DNA from: an uncultured Verrucomicrobiota bacterium
Lineage (GTDB): Bacteria; Verrucomicrobiota; Verrucomicrobiia; Verrucomicrobiales; Akkermansiaceae
DNA: 33,259 nt
Direction of reading: 5' to 3'
NCBI GenBank assembly: GCA_913063525.1
Contig: CAJXYV010000012.1
Coordinates: forward strand, 1-33,259
Of the stretch, positions 1 through 6,900 are shown piece by piece. The notes below the pieces were generated by a model. The model saw nothing but the letters and a program-made list of their open reading frames with translations, was not told the DNA's origin and searched no databases. Every line of letters begins with the position of its first letter. Position 1 is the stretch's first letter. A program made the position numbers and the translations under genes.

Positions 1-1
1 A

Positions 2-64
2 CTCTACATCCTCCTGCCCAAGGCCGATTACCAAAAATACCGCAGCGCCTGGAAATTGCCCTGA
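2..64 (+). CDS. 3' end of an unidentified gene (partial)
   Basis: The first bases read in frame 2 as about 20 codons ending in TGA at 62-64, with C-terminal residues ...DYQKYRSAWKLP. The reading is open from the window edge and ends just before dnaA, which is convergent on the other strand. The stretch is too short to identify a family, and an open frame of this length could occur by chance. The reason to suspect a gene is that nothing else occupies the edge. Confidence 0.3.
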   Translation, partial: LYILLPKADYQKYRSAWKLP

Positions 65-126
65 ACCTCCGGGCGCTTTGACAGGGTTGGGGAGCTTCGC
101 CGACTCATGGACGAACTTCGTTGAGG

Positions 127-1551
127 TCAGCGGCGGAGCTGGGACTCGATGCGGGCGATGCTTTCTTTGAGGCCCGGTTCGTCGGTGACGAGGCTGGCGA
201 CTTTTTTGCAGGCGTGGATGACGGTGCCGTGGTCACGGCCGCCAAAGGCTTCGCCGATTTCCATGAGGGAGCCCTTGGTGAGGGAGCGGCTGAGGTACAT
301 GGCGATCTGGCGGGGACGGGCGATGCTGGCGGGGCGACGGCGGCTGGTCATGTCGGCGAGGCGGACGTCGAAGTGTTCGGCGACGGCTTTTTGGATGGCG
401 TCGATGCTGACTTGGCGGGTGGCTTCTTCGCGGAGGAGGTCGCGCAGGAGGTGTTCGACCTTATCGACGGTGACGCTTTCGCCGGCGAGTGAGGCGTAGG
501 TGGCGACCCGCATGAGGGCGCCTTCGAGGCGGCGGACGTTGGTGCGGATTTTTTCGGCGAGGAAGAGGAGGACGGATTCGTCGACGCGGACTTTCCAGTC
601 GTGGGCCTTTTTCTTGAGGATGGCCATCCGGGTTTCCATCTGCGGCGGCTGCATTTCGACGGTGAGGCCGCATTCGAAGCGGGAGATGAGGCGGGGCTCA
701 AGGCTCTTGATCTCGCAGGCGGGGCGGTCGCAGGTGAGGACGACTTGGTTGCGGCCGTCGAGCAGGGTGTTGAAGGTGTGGAAAAATTCTTCCTGCGAGC
801 GTTCTTTGCCAGCGAGGAACTGGACGTCGTCGATGAGAAGGACGTCGGAGCTGCGGTAGCGGCGGCGGAATTTTTCGATGTCGCCGCGGCGGATGGCGTC
901 GATGAACTCGTTGGTGAATTTTTCGCAGGTCAGGTAGATGACGCGTGAGCCGGGTTGGCGGCGCAGCAGCTCGTGGCCGATGGCCTGCATGAGGTGGGTT
1001 TTGCCGAGGCCGGGGCCACCGTAGATGAAGAGTGGATTGTAGCCGACGCCGGATTTTTTGGCGACCGCCTCGCAGGCGGCGTGGGCGAACTGGCTGTTGG
1101 CTCCGACGACAAAGCTGGCGAAGGTGTGGGCGGGATTGAGGCCGGCGGTTTTGATGCGTTTGTCGAGGGCGTCGCCTTCGAGTTCGGCAGTTTTGGTGGG
1201 ACGGGGGTAAAGGGGAAATGGACTGCCAGCGGGGGAGCCGGGATCGGCCGAGGCTTGGCTGACGATGATGCGGACTTCGCGGACTTCGTCGAAGGCGGAA
1301 TTGATGGCGGTGGTCAGCTCGGGCAGGTAGTTGGCCTCGATCCAGACTTGGTGGATTTCGCCGGGCACGGCGATGGTGCCGATGCCGTCTTCGGCACCCA
1401 GCCACTGGGCGGCGCGGAACCAGCGTTGGAAGGCGTCGTGGCTGACCATGCTGCGGAGGGCGGTGCATACCCGGTCCCAGCTGCTAGATTCCGATGCGAT
1501 TCCGTCTGGTGAGCTTTCGTTTTGTTGTAGCGCAGAGGCCCGTGGATCCAT
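127..1551 (-). CDS. dnaA: Chromosomal replication initiator protein DnaA
   Basis: DnaA is the AAA+ ATPase that binds DnaA boxes and opens the origin. The protein is 474 aa, normal for the family. A short domain I (about 25-95) precedes a variable linker. The AAA+ domain has Walker A GGPGLGKT (178-185), Walker B LLIDDVQF (238-245), the sensor-1 region VLTCDRP (about 271-277), the box VII PRLISRF segment with its arginine finger (286-292) and sensor 2 RRLEGAL (340-346). The C-terminal DNA-binding domain carries the DnaA signature GGRDHGTVIHACKKV (437-451). The ATG at 1551 is not preceded by a clear Shine-Dalgarno. The gene lies downstream of the symporter gene on the same strand, across an AT-rich gap that may hold its promoter and possibly origin sequences. 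No dnaN is visible here. Identification is secure. Confidence 0.98.
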   Translation of the reverse strand: MDPRASALQQNESSPDGIASESSSWDRVCTALRSMVSHDAFQRWFRAAQWLGAEDGIGTIAVPGEIHQVWIEANYLPELTTAINSAFDEVREVRIIVSQASADPGSPAGSPFPLYPRPTKTAELEGDALDKRIKTAGLNPAHTFASFVVGANSQFAHAACEAVAKKSGVGYNPLFIYGGPGLGKTHLMQAIGHELLRRQPGSRVIYLTCEKFTNEFIDAIRRGDIEKFRRRYRSSDVLLIDDVQFLAGKERSQEEFFHTFNTLLDGRNQVVLTCDRPACEIKSLEPRLISRFECGLTVEMQPPQMETRMAILKKKAHDWKVRVDESVLLFLAEKIRTNVRRLEGALMRVATYASLAGESVTVDKVEHLLRDLLREEATRQVSIDAIQKAVAEHFDVRLADMTSRRRPASIARPRQIAMYLSRSLTKGSLMEIGEAFGGRDHGTVIHACKKVASLVTDEPGLKESIARIESQLRR

Positions 1552-1843
1552 CGAATAAAAGGTTTTCTAGAAAGTGTTCGGCGGCGCCGCGCAGTGGCAC
1601 TCCCCCGAGTGGTGTTGCGCAGCGACGAGGAAACTTTGGACGGCTAAATCGCCATGGGAAAAAGATTTTTTAAAAACTCTGACATCTCACCTTGAGCATT
1701 GCGGTTCCACAGGGGTTCCACGGCAAAGTTTTTTTAAAACTTGACCGCGGTTTTGCTTCGCTTTGCCGAAGTATAAACAGGCCTTCTAACAGACATTGGA
1801 TTCAGACGCTTGAAAACAAGTCCTTCGCGAGATGGCGGTGGAT
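1552..1843. promoter_or_regulatory. AT-rich dnaA upstream region; candidate origin or dnaA promoter
   Basis: This 292-bp non-coding gap upstream of dnaA contains AT-rich blocks at about 1657-1680 and 1725-1742 in an otherwise GC-rich window. The octamer GGTTCCAC occurs twice, at 1703-1710 and 1714-1721, with a period of 11 bp (one helical turn). TTCCAC resembles the TCCAC core of a DnaA box, but no full TTATCCACA match is present. A dyad, AAGTTTT-TTT-AAAACTT, lies at 1726-1742, and a small hairpin CTTCG/CGAAG lies near 1755-1770. These are the ingredients of an origin or of dnaA autoregulation, but the function is inferred. Confidence 0.4.
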
Positions 1844-3496
1844 TTAGCGGCCGGCGGGGGCGGTCTGGGGGCGGGATTTGAAGCAGAGCGCGACGGCCAC
1901 GGTGGCGAAGGTGCCGGCCATGATGCGCCACGGAAACTCGATGACGGGGAGCCACAGAAAATTGGCGTAGAGCGAGTTGCCAGTGATCATTTTCCAGAGG
2001 TCATTGGGCAGGTTGCTGAGCCACGCGACGAAGAGAATTCCCGCGAGCATGGCGATGGGGTTGCCGAGCTCGCTGCCGCGGGTCTGGGTGAAAAGCGCGA
2101 CGATGAAAATCCCGAGTAGGGAACCGTAGGTGTAACCGAAACTGCCAAGGATGATGCCGATGATGCTGAGACCTGGGTTGTGGGCTTTGACAAAGGCGGT
2201 GGCCAGACCGACGAGGATCAGAACAAGGGCAAAACCGACGGTGCTGAGCTTGATGACCCGCACGCGGGAGTGGCCGCCTTCCGGCGTCTTGAACCAGCGG
2301 AAATGGAAGTCGCGCGAGTAGCTGGTGGCCAGTGAATTCATGGCCGTGCCGAGGGAGCCCATGGTGGTGGCGAGAACCCCGGCAATGACCAGCCCGCGGA
2401 GACCGCCGGGCATGACGTTGACGACGAAGTAGGGGAAGATGCGGGTGTTGTCCGGGCCGCGCGGGGTCATCGGCAGCGCGGGATCGTGCACGACGTGGTT
2501 GTAATAAACGGACAGCAGGATGCCGATGGTGAGTACGGCGTAGGTGACCGGAATGTCTGCCAGACCGGAAAGGATGGTGGCCAGGGCGCTCTGGCGTTTA
2601 TTTTTGGCGGTGAGCATGCGCTGGACCATGTCTTGGTCGGTGCCGTGAGTGGCCAGGGTGACGAAGAGCGAGCCGAAGAGGGCGGTCCAGACGGTGAATT
2701 CGCTTTCCAGCACGCTCTTGATGGCAGCCCAAGTGGCGCCGTAGTGGCTGACCACGGCGGCGTCTGGCGGCGAGTCGCCTTGCCATTGCCAGAGAATGAG
2801 ATCGTGGGGGGCGGTGAGGTGGCTTTTGGCACCTTCCCAGCCGCCGGGAATGTGGCCCAGCAGGTACCAGACGGAAAACCCGAGCGCGCCAAACAGGACG
2901 GCGATTTGCAGCACATCGGTCCAGATGACAGCCTTGATCCCACCGATGGCGGTGTAGGCCGCCGTGAGAAGGGTAATGAGGATCAGCGCCACGCCGGTGA
3001 CCCAAAATTGCTCCCAGTTCCCCAGCGGACGGGTCGGATTGAGCTGATTCCAAATCACCACGACCAGCAGCGTGGGGACCCACAGCCGCGAACCGCTGGC
3101 CAGCGAACGGGTGAGCAGGAAGATCACGCTGGCCATGCTGCGGGTGCGCGGGCCGAAGCGGATTTCCAAGAACTCATAGATGCTGACCACATTGTGTTTG
3201 TAAAACGCGGGAATAAAGACGGCGCTGACGACCAGCCGCGCCAGCAGGTAGCCGACCATGAGCTGGGCGTAGGTGTAATTGCGCAGGCGGAATCCTTCCC
3301 CTGGCGTGCCGAAAAAGGTCCCGGCACTGATCTCGGAGGCGAGGATGGACGCCAGCACCGCCCACCACGGGATGGACCTGCCACCGAGGGCGAAATCGGC
3401 GACGCTTTTATTCGAGCGACTGAAATGGACGCCGATGCCAATGATGATGGCAAAATAAATTCCAACGATAACCAGATCAAACGCCACAGCCCACAT
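1844..3496 (-). CDS. Sodium:solute symporter family (SSS) transporter
   Basis: This is a multi-pass inner-membrane protein of about 550 aa with roughly 13 hydrophobic segments, typical of the solute:sodium symporter family. The N-terminal part has the family pattern of TM1, a short loop with FALGGRSIPWWAVLAS, and TM2 with SEISAGTFFGTPGEGF. An open frame extends to a TTG at 3538, but the ATG at 3496 (MWAVAFDLVIVG...) places the start just before TM1 and is preferred. The substrate cannot be read from sequence; SSS members carry sugars, amino acids, vitamins or anions. The divergent neighbour is a pectin-side-chain esterase, so a sugar or uronate substrate is possible but is inference only. dnaA follows downstream on the same strand after 292 bp. 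Confidence 0.88.
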   Translation of the reverse strand: MWAVAFDLVIVGIYFAIIIGIGVHFSRSNKSVADFALGGRSIPWWAVLASILASEISAGTFFGTPGEGFRLRNYTYAQLMVGYLLARLVVSAVFIPAFYKHNVVSIYEFLEIRFGPRTRSMASVIFLLTRSLASGSRLWVPTLLVVVIWNQLNPTRPLGNWEQFWVTGVALILITLLTAAYTAIGGIKAVIWTDVLQIAVLFGALGFSVWYLLGHIPGGWEGAKSHLTAPHDLILWQWQGDSPPDAAVVSHYGATWAAIKSVLESEFTVWTALFGSLFVTLATHGTDQDMVQRMLTAKNKRQSALATILSGLADIPVTYAVLTIGILLSVYYNHVVHDPALPMTPRGPDNTRIFPYFVVNVMPGGLRGLVIAGVLATTMGSLGTAMNSLATSYSRDFHFRWFKTPEGGHSRVRVIKLSTVGFALVLILVGLATAFVKAHNPGLSIIGIILGSFGYTYGSLLGIFIVALFTQTRGSELGNPIAMLAGILFVAWLSNLPNDLWKMITGNSLYANFLWLPVIEFPWRIMAGTFATVAVALCFKSRPQTAPAGR

Positions 3497-3620
3497 GGGT
3501 GGGATGCTAAGGCCCCGGTCGGCTGATCCAAGCCCCAAGTTTCCCCCCGCCCGGCCACCCGCAAAAACAACCCAAACGTGGGATAGACGCGGACGGCTAA
3601 AAAGGGTCTTAATTCACGCC

Positions 3621-4502
3621 ATGCAAAGCCCATCAATTGCTGTGACTTCCTCACCCCGCCCGTTTCTCGCTCTGCTGGGCGGGATTTTCACCCTCGCCAT
3701 CCTGCCGCTGTGCGCACAGGACGACCGCCCCGTGGTCAGCGACCGCGACGCGCCGAAAGAAGTCGTGGCCGCAAATCAACTGCCGACGTTGTGGATCGCT
3801 GGCGACTCGACGCTGCGGTCAAATGCGCCGATGCGCGGTTGGGGGCAGGACTTGGGGACGTTTTTCGATCCCGCGAAAATGAATGTCGTCAACCGAGCCA
3901 TCGGCGGGCGCTCGTCGCGGACTTTTTACACCGAGGGCCGCTGGAAGGAAATTCTCGACGGGATCAAGCCCGGCGATTTTGTGATCATCCAGTTCGGCCA
4001 CAACGACGTCGGCCCGACTGACGAGCGCGGCAAGTTCCGTGGCTCGGTCAAGGGCATCGGCGATCAAACCGAAAAGGTCAAAAAGCCCGATGGCAGCATC
4101 GAAGAAGTGCACTCTTACGGTTGGTACCTGCGGGAAATGGCCCGCAGCGCCCGCGAAAAGAAGGCCAAGGTCATTCTCTGCTCGCCGATCCCCCACAAGA
4201 AGTTCGATAGCCGCGGCAAGTTTGTCCACGACTGGCAGGATTTCCGCGGTTGGGTCGAGACCTGCGCCAAGACGGAACACGCGGCCTACATCGACCTCGC
4301 TGAGCGCATTGCCCACAGCTATGACGCACTGGATCAAAAAACGGTGGAAGGCTACTTCGCCGACAAGGGAACCCACACCAATGCCGAAGGCTCCCTGTTT
4401 AATGCCAAGGCCGTCGTGGCCGGCCTGCGCGCCATTCCGACCGCGCCTTTCGACGGCTACCTCAACGCCGCCGGCCTTGAGGTGCCCGCTTCCGTCCCAT
4501 AG
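3621..4502 (+). CDS. Secreted rhamnogalacturonan acetylesterase-like SGNH hydrolase (CE12 type)
   Basis: The ATG at 3621 gives a 293-aa protein that begins with a signal peptide (about 1-33, hydrophobic core FLALLGGIFTLAILPLCA). An upstream in-frame extension to 3495 was rejected because it would bury the signal peptide. The SGNH blocks are visible: GDST with nucleophile S63, NRAIGGRSSRTF (91-102) with block II glycine, FGHND (125-129) with N128, and the C-terminal DKGTHTN with D248 and H252. This arrangement matches rhamnogalacturonan acetylesterases (CE12), which remove acetyl groups from pectic rhamnogalacturonan. Export to periplasm or outside is expected. The gene diverges from the sodium symporter gene. 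Its stop codon lies inside a short GTCCCAT repeat. The exact polysaccharide target is inferred from family only. Confidence 0.88.
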   Translation: MQSPSIAVTSSPRPFLALLGGIFTLAILPLCAQDDRPVVSDRDAPKEVVAANQLPTLWIAGDSTLRSNAPMRGWGQDLGTFFDPAKMNVVNRAIGGRSSRTFYTEGRWKEILDGIKPGDFVIIQFGHNDVGPTDERGKFRGSVKGIGDQTEKVKKPDGSIEEVHSYGWYLREMARSAREKKAKVILCSPIPHKKFDSRGKFVHDWQDFRGWVETCAKTEHAAYIDLAERIAHSYDALDQKTVEGYFADKGTHTNAEGSLFNAKAVVAGLRAIPTAPFDGYLNAAGLEVPASVP

Positions 4503-4527
4503 GTCCCATAGTCCCCATAAGTCCCAT
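4494..4527. repeat. Degenerate tandem GTCCCATA repeat, about 4 copies
   Basis: Copies of GTCCCAT occur at 4494-4500, 4503-4509 and 4521-4527, with a degenerate copy (GTCCCCAT) between them, at a period of about 9-10 bp. The acetylesterase TAG stop (4500-4502) is formed by the first repeat junction. No function is known to me. Confidence 0.7.
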
Positions 4528-4542
4528 CTTTTCGGAAAAGAT
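4526..4542. repeat. Perfect 8-bp dyad ATCTTTTC-G-GAAAAGAT
   Basis: A 17-nt perfect inverted repeat centred on G4534 follows the GTCCCAT repeat, between the acetylesterase gene and the next + gene. A one-base spacer is too tight for an RNA hairpin of full length, so a protein-binding dyad is at least as likely as a weak terminator. Confidence 0.4.
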
Positions 4543-4606
4543 TCTATCTTGCGGATGCGATGAAATGAGTCTATGGTACAGAGGTGTTTCCACCCCCCCT
4601 AATCCC

Positions 4607-5062
4607 ATGGAAAATCTCATCATCATTGCCAACCTAGGCCGCGTCCGGCCCGTGAACTACAAACCTGCAGGGGACGATCCGCTCGAAGAAGCGCATTTGC
4701 TCGAAGAGCCCGAGGATGTGTCAGAGATGCGACCGAAGCACATCCACGAGGTCGTCACCGACCACGCGGGGCGTTTCCGCCAGGGAATGGACCACAATCT
4801 GGATGCGGGGATGTCCTACGGCGAGGAGCGCCATTTGAAGGCCGAACTGGAAAGGCAGGCGCTGGAGCGCATCGCCAACAAGATCGGCGAGATTGTCGCA
4901 GCGAAACATTACCCCGCGTGGCGGTTGGTGTTTCCGCAGGAGAACCTGCCGAGCCTCTTGGAGGCGCTGCCCGCCGCCGCGCACCGGGTACTGTCGGATG
5001 TCATTCCGGGCGACCTGACTAAAATTCCGCTGGTGGATCTGGAGAGGCGCTTCATCGCCTAG
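4607..5062 (+). CDS. Host-attachment / baeRF-like protein
   Basis: A 151-aa cytoplasmic protein when started at the ATG at 4607 (MENLIIIANLGRVRPVNY). Its pattern matches the 'protein required for attachment to host cells' family, which belongs to the bacterial archaeo-eukaryotic release-factor-like (baeRF) proteins. It has an N-terminal strand 'IIIANLGRVR', a variable acidic stretch, a DHAGRF motif (about 52-57), a helix containing ERHLKAELERQALERIANKI (about 77-96), a strand WRLVF, and the terminal segment SDVIPGDLTKIPLVDLERRF typical of the family. The upstream extension to 4565 adds residues without family resemblance. It is followed after 57 bp by a PAC2-family gene on the same strand, probably in one operon. 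The family name is historical. A role in ribosome rescue or translation is suggested by the fold but not shown. Confidence 0.7.
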   Translation: MENLIIIANLGRVRPVNYKPAGDDPLEEAHLLEEPEDVSEMRPKHIHEVVTDHAGRFRQGMDHNLDAGMSYGEERHLKAELERQALERIANKIGEIVAAKHYPAWRLVFPQENLPSLLEALPAAAHRVLSDVIPGDLTKIPLVDLERRFIA

Positions 5063-5119
5063 TGCGGCGGGGTGCCGCTGCCCGTCTGGCGGATTCTCAA
5101 ACTAACCGATTCTGGAGTT

Positions 5120-6052
5120 ATGGAAAAAGAACTTAAACTCAATGATCCCTGGCTGGTCGCCGCCTGGCCGGGGATGGGCGCGGTGGCCATCAGCGCAGGC
5201 TACTACTTGATGGCGAAGCTGGGCATGCACCTGCTCACCGAATTTCCGGCGCGGGAGTTTTTCGACTTCGAGCGCGTGGAGGTGAAAAAGGGGCTAATCG
5301 TCAACGGTCGCCTGCCGCGCAGCCGACTCTTTCTGTGGAAGGACCCGAAACAGCGGCACGATCTGATCGTGTTTGTCGGGGAGGCGCAACCCCCGGCGAA
5401 GGGCGGGGCGTTTTGCTCGCAGCTCATCGGCCATGCCCAAGAGCTGGGCGTGCGGCGGGTCTTCACTTTCGCGGCGATGGGGACGCAGATGCGGCCCGAG
5501 CACGAGTCGCGGGTTTTCGGCGCGACCATCGATCAAGAGAGTCTCGCGGAGTTTAAGCAGCACCACGTGCATGCGCTGGAAGAGGGGCACATCAGCGGGC
5601 TCAACGGCGTCCTGCTAGGCGTGGCGGCGGACAGCGGGATGAGCGGCGGTTGCCTGCTCGGCGAGATGCCGCACGTTTTTTCGCAATTTCCGTTTCCTAA
5701 AGCCTCACTCGCCGTTCTCAAGACGTTCACGAAAATGGCGGGTGTAACGATCGACTTCAAGGAACTGCAGGATCAGTCGAAGAATGTGGAGAAAGGGCTG
5801 GAGGGATTTCTCAATCGCTTGGAAGAATCCGTGGGCCAGCCGCAAACTGCCGCAACAGAGGCGGAAGAGACTGAACCTGAAAAGAAAGCCCCGCGCCTGA
5901 GTACCGCCGAGAAACAACGGCTACAAGAGCTCTTCGCCGCGGCGCGCAAAGACCGTTCGCGGGCCTACGAGCTGAAGCAGGAGTTGGACAAACTGGGGGC
6001 CTTTCAGGAATACGAAGACCGGTTCTTAAATTTGTTTAAGGATAGCGAGTAG
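5120..6052 (+). CDS. PAC2-family protein with C-terminal charged coil
   Basis: Started at the ATG at 5120 with GGAG three bases upstream, the protein is 310 aa. An earlier GTG at 5072 is possible but adds residues outside the domain. The PAC2 domain (about 8-235) shows the hallmark PWLVAAWPGMGAVA near the N-terminus, LIVFVGEAQPP, the AQELGVRRVFTFAAMGTQM segment and the GLNGVLLGVAA loop. PAC2 proteins are bacterial/archaeal relatives of eukaryotic proteasome-assembly chaperones and usually have unknown roles. After a Glu/Thr-rich linker (about 258-273), the last 40 residues form a charged helix (STAEKQRLQELFAAARKD...). The gene is probably co-transcribed with the baeRF-like gene upstream. It converges on the exonuclease gene downstream. 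Confidence 0.85.
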   Translation: MEKELKLNDPWLVAAWPGMGAVAISAGYYLMAKLGMHLLTEFPAREFFDFERVEVKKGLIVNGRLPRSRLFLWKDPKQRHDLIVFVGEAQPPAKGGAFCSQLIGHAQELGVRRVFTFAAMGTQMRPEHESRVFGATIDQESLAEFKQHHVHALEEGHISGLNGVLLGVAADSGMSGGCLLGEMPHVFSQFPFPKASLAVLKTFTKMAGVTIDFKELQDQSKNVEKGLEGFLNRLEESVGQPQTAATEAEETEPEKKAPRLSTAEKQRLQELFAAARKDRSRAYELKQELDKLGAFQEYEDRFLNLFKDSE

Positions 6053-6131
6053 GGGGGATGGGAGGGATGAGGGGTTGGTTTCTATTTTTCCTATCTCTGA
6101 TTTGCGTCGGCTTGATCCTTGGGGGTGCTGA

Positions 6132-6722
6132 TTAGGCGCGTAGCGCGTGGTAGACTTGGATCGCGGCGTATGCGTCGTTGGCAGCGTAGAGTAGCTGGCG
6201 GTCGTTCAATTCCCGGGCACCCCAGTTGGAGGTGGTGATGGATTTGGACTTGGTCATCTTGCGGTTGAAGAGCATGGCGATGGCGGACTTGGCTCCGACG
6301 GAGTTGCGGTAGCCGAGCTTTCTGAACGAGCAATCCAGGTCGACGATCGAACTGGGGCGGATGCCGAAGCGGTTGGAGATCTGGGTGAGATCGCCATCGA
6401 GACCAAAGCCGATTTTAGTGAGCTTTGCCGATTTCAACAGCTCGAGAATCGCGGAGTAACTCTCTTCGACGTGCGACTGGAAAATGAAAGCCTTTTCGGT
6501 GGTGGCGAATTGCAGGACGTGTGGGCCTTCGGACTTTTCGCCTTTTTGGAAAGTCGGCTTGGACTCGGTATCGAAGCCGACGAGGGCGGCCTCCATGAGC
6601 TCCCCGAGGGCGAGCCCCGCCTGCCGCTCGTTGGTCACGACAAAAACCCGCTGCAGATCAAGACCCTCGAAGGGTTCCATGACTTCGATGGCGGTTTTGT
6701 GCGGTGTCGTGGGATGGGTCAT
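6132..6722 (-). CDS. DEDDy 3'-5' exonuclease domain protein
   Basis: A 196-aa protein made almost entirely of the RNase D/WRN-type 3'-5' exonuclease domain. Exo I is VGFDTESKPT with D51 and E53, Exo II is KIGFGLDGDLTQI with D109/D111, and Exo III is LLYAANDAYAAIQVY with Y179 and D183. This gives the DEDDy metal-binding set that cleaves nucleotides from the 3' end of RNA or DNA. No HRDC domain follows, so it is shorter than RNase D and resembles stand-alone 3'-5' exonucleases. I chose the ATG at 6722; a GTG at 6854 would add 44 residues of low-complexity sequence. It diverges from glgB across a 178-bp gap in which I see no recognisable site. Confidence 0.88.
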   Translation of the reverse strand: MTHPTTPHKTAIEVMEPFEGLDLQRVFVVTNERQAGLALGELMEAALVGFDTESKPTFQKGEKSEGPHVLQFATTEKAFIFQSHVEESYSAILELLKSAKLTKIGFGLDGDLTQISNRFGIRPSSIVDLDCSFRKLGYRNSVGAKSAIAMLFNRKMTKSKSITTSNWGARELNDRQLLYAANDAYAAIQVYHALRA

Positions 6723-6900
6723 TCGGGAGTCAAGTTGGCGAGGCGGCGGCCTCGGATGTGAGATGATTCCCCCGATAGGTGGAGAAATCAAGCTCCGCTG
6801 CCGGGCCGCTGCGACTTTTGGAAGCTCCCCCGACGTATCTGCCGGAGCTGGCACAGAATTGGCTTTCCTCTGAATCGTCGATCCTCCATGTTAAGCCCTA

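Noticed and set aside
1703..1721. True DnaA boxes
   Set aside because: GGTTCCAC shares only about six of nine bases with TTATCCACA; recorded as candidate repeats only.
2486..3526. Long + strand open frame opposite the symporter gene
   Set aside because: The composition (Asp, Gly, Gln, Arg-rich) is that of a mirror of transmembrane codons, and the symporter on the other strand is clear.
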